DNA of 64,000 nt from Massospora cicadina (Eukaryota > Entomophthoromycota > Entomophthoromycetes > Entomophthorales > Entomophthoraceae): contig JAKSZP010006626.1 in assembly GCA_022478985.1 (NCBI GenBank), positions 186,001-250,000 on the forward strand, written 5' to 3'. Each line of letters opens with the position of its first letter. Position 1 is the first letter of the stretch. Below the pieces are notes generated by a model. The model worked only from the letters and a program-made list of their open reading frames with translations, was not told the origin of the DNA and made no database searches. Positions 10,985 through 20,929 of the stretch are shown in pieces. A program made the translations under genes and the position numbers.

Positions 10985-11249
10985 ACTTGTTTATAATTTA
11001 ATTTATAAACTTTTTTGTGTTTAGTACTTTCTTTTGTATTATTCAGTATTTACTTGGGATCAGTAGGATCAGGGCGGTATGCAATCGTCCAAATAAATTA
11101 CAGGGTATACAATTTAAGTGCTACTAAGAAGCTATAATTTAAATTATAATCACCATCCTGTTTATTGTCCTCGCACAATAGATGCTCAACACTCCATTCT
11201 GCATCCAAAGAAGAACCAGCCCTCTGAAGCAAAACCCAAAAATTCTGCA
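10985..11249 (+). repeat. Partial LTR inside element H (3' 265 bp)
   Basis: It matches the last third of the H LTRs (e.g. GGGATCAGTAGGATCAGGG and CCAAAAATTCTGCA) and is followed by its own PBS-like TGGCACTCATGGCTGCA. The upstream two thirds of this LTR are missing, so the coiled-coil gag abuts it directly. Confidence 0.75.
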
Positions 11250-11261
11250 AGTGGCACTCAT

Positions 11262-11586
11262 GGCTGCAATTGCAGATGGTGACTGCGATGATGACAAGGA
11301 GCATCCAGCCACTTATTGCAGCAGGACGCTGAATAAGCATGAGTGTAATTATACAGTGACTGAAAGAGAATGTCTGGCTGTCATCTATGCTTGTAAACAA
11401 TTTCAGGTCTACATTCATGGCACCAAGTTTAAAGTAGTAACACATCACAGCTCATTACAATGGCTCCACAATCTCAAGGAACCTGAAGGATGGTTAGCCC
11501 GTTGGGCTCTAAACTTACAAGCATACAAATATGAAAATATTCATAGATCTGGAGCGGCCCATCAAAATGCAGATGGACTATTGTGA
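11262..11586 (+). pseudogene. Element H RNase H, fused to 5' leader
   Basis: The plus frame reads HPATYCSRTLNKHECNYTVT, then ERECLAVIYACKQFQVYIHG, SSLQWLHNLKEPEG and HQNADGLL. This is the second half of a Ty3 RNase H up to its normal C-terminal motif, intact as a frame of about 105 codons, but the first catalytic Asp motif is missing. The frame begins only 13 bases after a PBS-like site, so gag, protease and RT are gone. The leader up to GCAGATGGTGA is shared with 8717-8735, which marks the deletion junction. Confidence 0.8.
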
Positions 11587-11613
11587 CTTCCTATTGTAGC
11601 TGTCCTGATCAGT

Positions 11614-11996
11614 TTGGCCAATGTGCTGCATAAAAAAACAATTAACCAAAAATATGGAGATGAACCACCCAAAGTTCAAAAAGTGACCGAGAAAGCATTA
11701 ATTGACACTGAATATCAAAATGGAGTTCTATACAAGCTTAAGCCCAATGGACAATGTCGAATCTTCCCAAAACCTTCTGACCAAATGAAGATTATCACAC
11801 AAGCACACAAGGCCGTCAGGCATGGGGGAATGACTATTTTCAAAGCAGGCCGCGCGCACAAGCTAGCCTCACTTTGGAAGGGTCCATTTATTATATTGGA
11901 GAAGTTGTCTGAAGATATATATACCATTAAGGATCAAGTCAGCTGGGTTGTGAACTGAGTACATGCTAAGTTCTTTCATCTGTATCATAAAGAATA
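11614..11996 (+). pseudogene. Element H integrase lacking its catalytic core
   Basis: A single 114-codon frame first gives the integrase N-terminal zinc region (QMKIITQAHKAVRHGGMTIF, the second half of which would hold C-x2-C but is absent). It then passes straight to the C-terminal domain (ASLWKGPFIILEKLSEDIYT). The DDE core of about 200 residues is missing without loss of frame. After a TGA the C-terminus continues with VHAKFFHLYHKE. It is unable to integrate and is best read as a deletion derivative. Confidence 0.78.
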
Positions 11997-12010
11997 ATAA
12001 ATATAAAAAG

Positions 12011-12080
12011 AAAAAAATAAAAAATAATAATAATAATAATAAATTGTAAAAAGTAAAAATAAAAAAATAATAATAATTAC
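12011..12080. repeat. AAT-rich microsatellite
   Basis: Runs of AAT and polyA between the integrase end and the PPT of element H. Confidence 0.85.
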
Positions 12081-12142
12081 AACCCATATATATTTCATAG
12101 AATTGATGCCTCACTAGCATTAGAACTAGGTACCCCTTCATC

Positions 12143-12155
12143 AGTAGGGGGAGAG
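12143..12155 (+). other. Strong polypurine tract in element H
   Basis: AGTAGGGGGAGAG is followed by TGTGATTAAACC. This is a textbook PPT followed by an LTR-like TG start at 12156. It suggests the 3' LTR may begin here, not at 12350. Confidence 0.6.
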
Positions 12156-12349
12156 TGTGATTAAACCAGAAAAGTCTACCCTGACAGAGATGTGCCAAAC
12201 CCAAGAAAGCTCAGCACAAGGCACGCTGGCCCTGTCAGCTTAGGAAAGGCTATAAAATAATGTTCAAACTTTGAGGAATGTGAAGAGTCAGACAGTGTGA
12301 CCCAGGAAGAAGGGTATCCGCTGCTTATATCCAGTCAAGGCAGATGAAT

Positions 12350-13136
12350 TGTTGATTAATTGACTGCAACTAATCATTGGATATTCAATATCAGCGATTA
12401 TGGTTCAGGTGTATCCTAAGTATCTGAACTTGGGATTTGCAGCCTAGCAATTTCACTTAATTATATTTGACTATGATGACATGGGCTCGAGGGCTTTGTT
12501 AGTTAGGTTGAACTTAGATTTAAGTTTTGATTTAATGACTTGGGCATATGGGCTTTGTTGGTCTATGTCAAAATTAGTTTTTAATTGATACAAATCACCT
12601 TGGTATGTGCTGCCAATTGCATGTGAAAGTGAATTGGTTCAGCTATTTTGAATATGTGTATGAAACGCCATCTCAAGAATGATGATGGTGTTTACTCTGA
12701 CCCTGAGGCTGAGTATGATGCCCTGAGTTGAAGTATTTGTAGACATTAATACAAACATTTTATGTGGCCAAGTGCCATTGAAAATAAGACGTCATGGGTA
12801 AGATGTGGTTAACATCAAACCCTATAAATAACCCTCAAGTTGATACTAATAAAAATCATTCAACTACTGAACGAAGTTTATAATTTATCTTATAAACTTT
12901 TTGTGTTAAGCACTTCATTTTGTATTAGTCAATTTTCACTCGGGATCAGTAGGATCAGGGTGGCGTGCCATCGTCCAAGTGAAATGACAGGGTATACAAT
13001 TGGAGTATTACCAAAAAGCTATACTATAAATTTTTAATCACCATCCTATCTGTTGTCCTCGCATAACAGATGCCCAAAACTCTTCCCTACGGTTAAAGAA
13101 GGACCAGCCATCTGACTACAGCCCAAAAATTCAACA
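12350..13136 (+). repeat. 3' LTR of element H (787 bp, or from 12156)
   Basis: It matches 7865-8693 throughout. The start TGTTGATTAATTGACTG aligns with TGTTGAGTATTTGACTG at 7865. It ends TTCAACA before the GCAGG duplication. Confidence 0.82.
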
Positions 13137-13860
13137 GCAGGTTTCCAGAGGGAAACAGCTATAATAGAGGCTAAATTGATCTGCGTAGATGCTTGCCTCA
13201 GAGATATTTGCATAGAGTCAAGTTCATAGATATCAGCAACAGCTTTAAGAGCCTCTTTGAAATCCCATACATTTTTGAAGATGCACTTGACTGAAGAGAT
13301 ATGCATCTCCAAAGATAAGTGATGCGTTAAACCAGCTAAAATAGCAGCTATGGCTCATCTAGAGGTAAAAGTTTGCCATCAACAGAAATTTTAGCTTCAC
13401 TATAAAATCGCTTAACAAAAGAAAGGGTCAATTCCTCTTCTTACAGATTAAAGCACATAAAGGCCTGATTTTCCCTTGTAAAATCTGTGTGGAGCCAAAT
13501 TTGTCAATGAGGGCTTTTTTAATCTCCGCACAGATGCTGATGATGGCCACGGTGAGAACCACTATCTCCTGAGCTACACGACTTAAGAAGGGGAGGATAT
13601 CTCGGATTTTATTCTGATCTGTTGCTCCATCCATAAATATTTCATACACAAACAAGAAAGAGGCAATATTACCCTTACCAGGGGGTATACTTATCTTGAA
13701 TAGGATGGTAGGGGAAGCTCCATAAGGGCCTTGGGAAGAATGCTGCTCAAGCTTTTTGTAAGGCAAGACAACGCACTGGCTAGCTGTAGTTCAATAGCTG
13801 CTAAACTAGGTTCAAGTACCTTTGATATTTTGTTGATAGAAAAATGGTGGTGTACAGGGC
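13137..13860 (-). pseudogene. Element G gag N-terminal part
   Basis: Gag (the structural capsid protein) of old element G on the minus strand. Pieces at 13879-13691, 13766-13428 and 13312-13137 lie in different frames and follow one another. Examples are SILFKISIPPGKGNIASFLF, FLFVYEIFMDGATDQNKI, LSRVAQEIVVLTVAIISICA and VWDFKEALKAVADIYELDSM. Regularly spaced hydrophobic residues suggest helical capsid. The first piece starts only a few bases after the PBS, so the usual leader is short. The frame is cut at 13137 by element H and resumes at 7864. Confidence 0.65.
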
Positions 13861-13878
13861 CCCCTGTAGTGAGCACCA
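13861..13878 (-). other. Primer-binding site of element G
   Basis: On the minus strand TGGTGCTCACTACAGGGG lies two bases inside the LTR end. The same 18 bases occur exactly at 28989-29006 (plus) and with one change at 52124-52141 (minus), each next to an LTR end, which strongly supports a tRNA-primed site. Confidence 0.85.
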
Positions 13879-13880
13879 CT

Positions 13881-14738
13881 TATAAGAGATTGGGCCATTT
13901 GGATTGCTTGCTGGTGCGTTTTGCATCTGAATTACCAAATTTATTGGCTGGAGATATATGTTTCTTGACTGCAAGATATTTATTATCAGGGGGTTGTTAA
14001 TTTAAAAGAAACTAGAAAATTTTTAATAGGGAAAATAGAAGTGTTTTATAGAATTTTTTTATTAGTATTGGTGACGGGGTAAAAGATGAACCCTATTAAT
14101 ATGTCACTGCTTAGTATTTAAAATTTGAGTTTGAAGTGAGATGGCTAAAAAGATCATTATAAGCTATGAACATACAAATTAGGAATATGAGGCTTTGACC
14201 TATTGGGTCTCTCAAATCTTTTTTGGCGCCATAGAATGGTTGTAGAAGGGTCAATAGTTGGTAGAGCCAGTCCATTATGCAAGGATTTTTAAACTGGAAC
14301 CAATCACTGTAGGGTAGATTTTTACACCTGTGGAAACGCCCTCTGAGGTTATAAAAACTTGTGGTCCCCACGTAGGTGGTTTAACTAAAATATTTATGGA
14401 ACAAGGAGGAACCTCAGATAAGCCTCCTTTATTCCGCTTCTTGTTTGGGGCAGCCTTACTATTTAATCTCATGCTATTTGGCTGAGAATTATTAATAAAT
14501 GTATTGTCCCAATTCAAAGGTCCCACTGAGGATTGGCCAGGGTCTTTTATCCAATTTTGTCCATATTATGAGCCAATGCACTCTTACTACAATATTGGAC
14601 TCATGTTGTTTAACATCAAAGTTAGTTATAGATCAATAATTAATTTATTAAAGCTTTTAAATAAGTTGGCAACAATCCTAAACTTATTTGACTTAGTTTT
14701 TTTAAGTATAAAGTAAATCATATGGTTAAAATCCTGAC
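13881..14738 (-). repeat. 5' LTR of element G (about 858 bp)
   Basis: The lower end (TTATA on the minus strand, a TTACA with C to T) abuts the PBS. The upper end reads AAAATCCTGACA, i.e. TGTCAGGATTTT on the minus strand, the same start as the LTRs of elements C and F. The partner LTR would be left of the window, so the boundary rests on these end motifs. Confidence 0.6.
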
Positions 14739-16371
14739 ATATCCTTCAAAATAAACAGTTTGTATTCCTTTAAGCGTAATTCCACCTCTTCAGCGGGCCA
14801 AAACACATTGATGCAATGGCTGGGAGGTTATTGACCCTATCTGCCACCTCCAAGAGGCGCCAGCAACCAAACTTTGGGTCTTAAGTTCCACTGGCTTCAT
14901 CTTCCCCTAAAAATCTCAGCGGCTTGCACCACCTCTAAACAAACCTCCAATTAATAAAGCAATAAACTAACAGAGCCCTCTTAAGTGAGCACCATTTTTT
15001 CAAATTTTCTAATTTTCAGTAATCTGGGAACTCTATTGGCGTTCCAGGCCAAAAATTATGAAAACTGCTGGCCCTTGCTTTTTCACCATCATCAGTGACC
15101 TTTCCCTTCAGCTCCACAGGCAACTACCCAATTCAGCTTGACACTAACTTCACCTTAAGAGATCACTCCACTTGGTGGGCACCAGTGATTATCCCCCTTC
15201 CTGGGCAACCTGACCTTTTGTTCCTCCATCTCATGTTTAATCCTTGATTTTACATCACAGGCATCACTAACTGGCAAAATCCCTCTGGGTGTTTTTTAGT
15301 TCTAGATTGAGAGTTGGTTGCACTGACCACTCCATGTATGTTCACCCAGCATCTGACCTCTGGGGATCTGCAGTCCCTCCTCCACCAGCCAAGATGAACA
15401 ATATCCACTTTAAAACTAGCGGAGGTAGGTATCCGCAATTAATTCAAATGCAAAGAAGGCTATATTTTAAGTTAATTTTTGATTAAAGATTGATTAACAA
15501 TTTATAGACGTTACCCCACCTTTCATTACCATTGTCAATAATTGCCATCTCTAAATCATCAGTTCTCTGGATAATGAATTCAATCATCAGCTCTCTGGCT
15601 GGTAATCATCCCTCTTGATTTTATTATTCCTTACTTCCAATTTTTACTTTGGTACATTCAGCATCCATTGCTGATTTTCTCTTATAATTTTTATAATACA
15701 ATTCCAGTTGGTGGATTGTCCCTCTCACGCTCAATTTCTGGTTCCCTGGAATCATTACCAGACAACTGATCAGCTTTGGCCCAATTTATTGGCGATATTT
15801 AAATTGAAAATTAAATGGAAAATCTTTGGCCTCAGTCACAAATGATCACAAAACTTGCCGTTGACTCTCTTGATTTAGTGTTATATGTATTTTTTAATAT
15901 AAATTATGCCTTGAAATAATTTGCTCATTTTCCAGTGTTGAGATTGACCAATTAGCTCATTGAGAACTTTCATGAGACTTTCATAAAAGTCACGCTTAAG
16001 ATTAAGCTTAATTTAATAGTAATTTTTTGGTTTTATCATCCTCAGCCTCAGTTACTGATGTCAAAATGCCAATTTTCTGTTGGGTGTTATTCCTGACACT
16101 TTTCTTGATCCTTTGGATTGATAATCTTAACCCAATCAACTGGGTAGCACAAATAGGATTTTTAACTCCAAATATATAATAAAAGCTTGTAAATAAATCA
16201 ATAAATGTCCTAGGCTTTACTAATCACAGTTCATCTAACAGCTTAACCCAACCTAATGGGGAGTGTAAAATGGTAATAATATTATTTATGAATTTATTTA
16301 GACATCCAAATTAGTCACCAAAAAATCTTCAACTTTATTAAATTACATTAATAATTATAGTGGCAATCATC
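14739..16371. other. AT-rich decayed sequence, no gene
   Basis: Frames of 62-65 codons at 15250-15486 overlap on both strands and look like chance. A plus reading near 15110-15300 shows protein-like stretches (NYPIQLDTNFTLRDHSTWWA) that I cannot assign. Probably old transposon remains. Confidence 0.4.
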
Positions 16372-16390
16372 TGGTTAAAATCCTGACAAT
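16372..16390 (-). repeat. Second LTR end like that of element G
   Basis: TGGTTAAAATCCTGACA repeats the motif at 14722-14738 almost exactly, so another LTR of the same group probably ends here. The rest of this LTR (below 16372) is too diverged to delimit. Confidence 0.45.
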
Positions 16391-16439
16391 GAGCAAGGGT
16401 GCATTAATATTTAGATTTTGAGATTATCCCCCTGCATGA

Positions 16440-17373
16440 AAGTGAGGCCAATTCTTCTTGTTAATTGTTAGATGCAACTCCAGTCAGGAAACTCCATGAT
16501 AATTTCCTTAATATTGAGAATGGAATCTATAGCTATTTAACATTCTGGAAATGTAGCACAAGGATTTTTACTATGTTGAGATGTGAGAGGATGACAAAAA
16601 ATGGCGTTGTCCAAGTTAACTTAATTTCAGAACGCAAGGGCATGAGCTTCATGATTAACCTGCTCAGCAAACTTTTATTCATTTTGCCATGTTTATGTAA
16701 AAACTGCATTAACGCCTGTTTACAATTAGATAGAGATATGTTACTACCAAACTTTTTTAAGGGCGTTTCTTAGCTCCACCCAAGAAGCACCTCTTTTGGA
16801 GTATGGCATCGTGATCTCTCAGGCCTTACTATCATGACAGGTTTGCATGTGATGGCACTTTTTCCAACCTGTAACATATTCTATTTTATTTTTATAAATG
16901 TAGAGATATGACTGGATGAGTTTGGTCCCAGGCACGTACTACTCTTTAAGGTAGCTTTAAATATCCAACAGGTTCAGAATTAACATGGATAGTTGGAGTG
17001 GGAGACTTCAGACTCAATTGACTCTGTAATTCCTAGATCATTATTGGGGATAGCCTTATTAACCTTTTAATAGAAGTCAACCATATCATCCTGAAGGGAG
17101 GCGTAGCATATGTTGGCATGATTAAGTGAGGGTTCGATATCTAGGAGTTGGTGGAGATTTTCAGTATCAGAAGACTGGCTTGTTACTTTGGATGACATGG
17201 AACCAACTTTGTTGTACAATGATATCAGAGTTAGATCCTTGCCATCTATCCCTTTCAATACTCATTCACGCTCCTCAAGCCACTTTTAGCAGCAGCTGTT
17301 TAAGGGCGTTAATTTGAACTTAAAGGTTTTTACCAAAAATAGTCTAATAGTCAAGCTCATATTCTCCTCCATC
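16440..17373 (-). pseudogene. Orphan Ty3 gag fragment
   Basis: A minus reading from an ATG at about 17373 gives several gag-like pieces: KGIDGKDLTLISLYNKVGSM and NLHQLLDIEPSLNHANICYA (17258-17067), then LGWS and ASWVELRNALKKVW near 16790, the place where gag proteins carry the W..F...L block. No protease or pol follows; an LTR-like end at 16390 lies just below. It is either a gag-only deletion derivative or a fragment. Many stops. Confidence 0.45.
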
Positions 17374-18339
17374 TTAGTAGGGTTTGGTTGCTAAGTTGTT
17401 CATGTGAAGGTATGGCTTCGCCAGGTAGCCTCAGACGGGACCTGGCAGGGAGCATCATATTAAGTTTTTTACTGCAATTTAAAGGCTTAGCCTTCAAAGC
17501 TACTCAAGTACTAGTCATTATAGCTCCAGAGAAATCTTAGTAGACTTTGGTCTCTAGGGCAATCTCTTGACAGAATTTACATCACCAAGAAAAATCTTTG
17601 TTATTTTAAACAGGTAAAATTTTTAGTGAATAAATAGGCAAAAAATTGTGAATACAAATAGGATTTTTGGGATTCTCCCTATGCAACGTGGAAGCCTTGT
17701 CCTGAGGAGAATATCAGCAGACACCCATTTTTGGAACTCGATTGTAATGGTGCCCAAAAGGCCTCATAAGCCCCAAATCAAGGTTCAATTCCATGTCAGC
17801 AATCATATTTTAATTTAAGGCATTATTTGAACTACTCTTTTTTGGTTAACAATCATTACATTCTTATTTTCAATTACTTTGCCTAATCCCAAAATCATTC
17901 TGGATTCGCTGTTACATCCAGCAAAGATCTTGCTATCTGAAGAGATCTCCAAAATTTGCCGTCTCAATTACAGAAAACCATGTATTCCAAAACCTTTATT
18001 TCCTCCTCACCTTTTCAAATGTCTCTTTACCCAAAACAACCCCAATTCTCTACAATTTAACCAATTATATGGATATATAAATAGTAGATCAAGAGGCTCA
18101 GCTGACCTACAGGTGAGATGAGATGGTTGAATCACTTGGGAATTAAGAATAAATCTTTGCAAATTCCCAGTAACCCTGAATCCTTTTTTTCAAAAATACT
18201 ATAAATAGTACTGATTTATTTTTGGTAAAGTAATTTTCCAGCGGAAACATTACTAATCTTAGCTTTATTTAAGTTCTTATGGAGGGTACCCCAGTGGTAG
18301 AATAGGGACCTCTACCACTGCCTCCTGATTTTTCCCAGT
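17374..18339. other. Unassigned, one small plus frame
   Basis: Mostly noncoding AT-rich DNA. The 80-codon plus frame at 17879-18121 contains PNPKIILDSLLHP, which faintly resembles PNPRIILTPSILGP in the N2 retroposon at about 55070-55115. It may be an upstream part of the same retroposon family. Confidence 0.3.
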
Positions 18340-18575
18340 AGTTGAACTTTGGGTAGAAGATAATTTTGACTGTGGTGATGTTTTGTGTACCAATACCTGA
18401 AATGAGATAGCAAATAACAATGCAAACCATGGAGTTATTAGTCTATCATACGCCATATGTGAATTTTTTGGGTTCTATCCTTCTTTCCCATTTTCTTTGA
18501 TTCCCTTTAATTTGGTACCATATTTGCCCAGGTCAGCCCATCTTGAGTAAATTTTAATTTACTTTTTTATTAAGT
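18340..18575 (+). repeat. Interspersed repeat R, copy 1
   Basis: The reverse complement matches 27605-27816 closely, e.g. ATGGCGTATGATAG and TGCTATCTCATTTCAGG. Its plus-strand 3' end (18526-18562) reads CCAGGTCAGCCCATCTTGAG followed by TAAATTTTAATTTA, the tail motif of the LINE and N retroposons. Probably the 3' end of a retroposon. Confidence 0.7.
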
Positions 18576-19523
18576 TCTTATTTTATTCTAATGGCTAAAA
18601 TCTCATACAGAGCTGTGAACATTATAGCCTTGCACTCAGAATCTTGCGCTTCCAGTAATTTATTTGGCTGCCTGACAAAAATTTTAATTAAAAATTTGGG
18701 GGGTATCTATAAATTTGGTCAAAGTGCAGGATCAAGTAGGAGCTGGCAATTTCTGGAATGATTCAGTGGAATGTGGAGGATCCTGGTGGACATGATCTTT
18801 CTTGATCACTTTGGAAGATTCAAGTGATCTATAAATGACAAGGTTTTTATCAACCAATCTGGCATATTTTTTGGTTTCAAGATTTTAGTTGCTCATCCTG
18901 GAGTTCACCATTTGTTGTAATTTTGGTAGCTTCTGTGGCAATGGACCTCCTTAGAGCAGATTGAAAGCTATCTGGCATTTGAACTTCATTCAAATGTGTG
19001 TGAATCCTATTTTTTTCTAACGCTAATAATTCTCTAGATTTTAAGATATTTTTCTCCTGATTTTCAGCCATTTTTGAACCATTAGCTTTAGGACTGACAG
19101 ACAAACAAAAAACAACTTATGGCCAGTGATCTCAGAGATATTATAGTTTCTCTCAAGAGTTCTGGCCTTACTTCTAGTGGCTTCAGATGCTTAGCCTTGG
19201 AAGGGAAGTCTACCCCCCAGATAAAATGACACTAGCTATGACACTTTTACTTGATTCAGCACAAAATTTTCTTAAAAAAAGGTTTTTGGGGGTTAGAAAA
19301 AGAATTTTGGAAACAAAAGGTCAGGTAAAAATTGATATATTGCATAATCATATTATAAAAGTTAGAAAGCAAAATTTTGGAAAAAGTAAATAGTTTTTAT
19401 AAAATTGTTAATTTTGGGAAATTAAGGCAGCGATAGTATAAATTTAAACAAGAGTTAAATTGCCATTTTTCTTGTGTAGTTGAAGGTTTCTCACCATAAG
19501 AGCTATACCTATCAACATAAAAC
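18576..19523. other. Unassigned AT-rich stretch
   Basis: Short frames only. The minus frame 19104-18877 (75 codons, Lys and Glu rich, ELLALEKNRIHTHLNEVQMP) and a 36-codon plus frame from 19118 (ASDLRDIIVSLKSSGLTSSG) could be pieces of gag or leader. Neither can be assigned. Confidence 0.3.
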
Positions 19524-19540
19524 AAGATAGGCAGGAAGGG
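19524..19540. repeat. Target duplication of retroposon N1 (left)
   Basis: AAGATAGGCAGGAAGGG, 17 bases, identical to 20130-20146. The length fits target-primed reverse transcription by a LINE-type enzyme. Confidence 0.9.
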
Positions 19541-20005
19541 TGGCAGCTGCAGCTGCAGCTGCCCCAGCCAACACCATCCTCCGCCAGCAACTCCATGGGG
19601 CAATAGAGCCCCTTGTCAAGGGTATTCCTATCCCCAATTTTCCTCATGATTTTGAGGAAGATAAAAAGTACAAAATTGAGGAGCTTGCTTTTAGTGCAAG
19701 CTGCGCTTGCATTGATGCAGCAAAAACTTCTTTTTTAACCCCAATTGTCCCAAAACCAGCTAGCGCATCAAGTTATTTACTTGTGTGCCAGCTCTCATCA
19801 TTTTTGCTGAGCATCAACTTGCTCAATACGTTGAGGCGATGGACACCGCTGGCCTCATTAACAAAGAAAACCCCCAACTATACCTCCTTATTCCCCATGT
19901 CGCTGATGCTCCCACCCCACTGCTGTCCGCCATGGTCTGCCAGCTAAAGCGGGCGCCAGACAAAAGTTTACCAAAAGCCTCCTCGCCATTTGATATGGCT
20001 TCTTA
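19540..20005 (+). pseudogene. N-family protein, copy 1, one frameshift
   Basis: Unknown function. The plus frame starts in an Ala-rich stretch and reads TILRQQLHGAIEPLVKGIPI, NFPHDFEEDKKYKIEELAFS. Then, after a frame change near 19780, it reads FAEHQLAQYVEAMDTAGLIN and HVADAPTPLLSAMVCQL, ending at TAG 20004. It aligns by eye with N2 (SLQLKQLQHQIIIPF; AEYINAIFLAGNF; AADSPTPLLSTLIHTLI) and with the end of N3 (HDAPTPVFSALCLYM). The conserved core is D-A/S-P-T-P-x-x-S-A/T. It is probably all-helical and has no motif of any enzyme I know. The first codons are lost by 5' truncation. Confidence 0.6.
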
Positions 20006-20129
20006 GGCTGATAACCTAAGGGCTATATTAGGAATTTTTTAATTTAGGATAATCCCTCTTTTTGGCCCGTTTGCAAATAAAGATGCATGGTGGCACCCTC
20101 TTTTGGGTTTTGCACCACTAGTGCTAAAA
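19541..20129 (+). mobile_element. Retroposon N1, 589 bp, 5'-truncated, with ORF
   Basis: It is bounded by a perfect 17-bp direct repeat. It carries about 150 codons of an unrecognised protein, then about 125 bases of 3' sequence. That sequence contains TTTGGCCCGTTTGCAAATAAAG, which loosely resembles the LINE tail, and it ends CTAGTGCTAAAA. It has no LTRs and no terminal inverted repeats. These are the hallmarks of a copy made by LINE machinery. The related copies are N2 and N3. Confidence 0.8.
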
Positions 20130-20146
20130 AAGATAGGCAGGAAGGG
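20130..20146. repeat. Target duplication of retroposon N1 (right)
   Basis: Identical to 19524-19540. Confidence 0.9.
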
Positions 20147-20343
20147 GATAAAATCAGGATTTTTGTTAAAAAAAGAGTGTAGCAGGCAATACCTAGCACA
20201 CTCCCTACTAAGGATGGCCTAACTTAAGTTATATTTGTAAAATAAGCCTTATAAGATTTTTTAAATGCTGGTCAGCAGCGCTATATTCATCCGCCAGCAA
20301 GGTCATATAATGCCATAATGGCCTTGTCAAAATTAATAGCATA

Positions 20344-20904
20344 TGTCAGGACCATGGAGTTGATACCAAGTATCCCTTAATTTTTGAGGCCAAGGGACCC
20401 AAAGCTCTTGGGTTTTTAATATACCTTCTTGCTTTTCTTGGTCAAAAAGTTTTTTACTCATTTTACTATGTCTGGAGTGGTAATTCCTAGTTATAAGTTC
20501 GTCCCTAAGATAATATAAATAGGCCAATTTAATCTAAAATTGCAAATAAGAGAGCAATCTTCATTTGCTCAGAAGTCACAATATAAAGCAATTTGAGGAG
20601 GTTTTCCAGTAAATCTCCAAGCAGTACAAGCTAAGATATATAAATATCATAAACTGTGGATTCTGAGTTAAGCTCTTTATCTTGGTAAAATAGAATTTTC
20701 TTGCTGCATGGATTGGGTCTAACCCCAAAGTTAGGAAGCTCTGAGGGAACAGTTGTCAACCGCGTAAGTAAGGGTTGTCCATGACTTTGAGAGACCTTGT
20801 ATTTCGATAAGGATAATCCCCAATAAATGTTTGGGCTATTTGATCAGATATGGATTGATTATTTTTGAGTGACATAAAAATAAATTTGGGTAGGAATCCT
20901 GACA
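20344..20904 (-). repeat. 3' LTR of element C (561 bp)
   Basis: It matches 26806-27374 along its length, e.g. TATGTCTGGAGTGGTAATTC and TTGCTTTTCTTGGTCAAAAA. It starts TGTCAGGACC and ends ATCCTGACA. Confidence 0.9.
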
Positions 20905-20914
20905 AGGCCCCCTT
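20905..20914 (-). other. Polypurine tract of element C
   Basis: On the minus strand AAAGGGGGCCT directly precedes the LTR start TGTCAGGATTCC. Confidence 0.8.
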
Positions 20915-20929
20915 TAGATCTCAGCATAG

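Larger units (their letters stand above)
7865..13136 (+). mobile_element. Ty3-like LTR element H, internally rearranged
   Basis: A plus-strand element with LTRs at 7865-8693 and 12350-13136 and a GCAGG target duplication. The inside is abnormal: PBS, a decayed coiled-coil gag, a third partial LTR (10985-11249), then an RNase H frame and an integrase lacking its core, and no RT. A tandem or recombined pair of related elements sharing one insertion site would explain the third LTR piece. An alternative 3' LTR start at 12156, just after a strong PPT, is possible; the 5' LTR would then lack about 190 bases. Confidence 0.75.

Noticed and set aside
17126..17317. 63-codon plus frame
   Set aside because: Antisense to the orphan gag on the minus strand.
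17775..17800. GGTTCAATTCC as a possible tRNA T-arm
   Set aside because: No acceptor, D or anticodon arm can be built around it.
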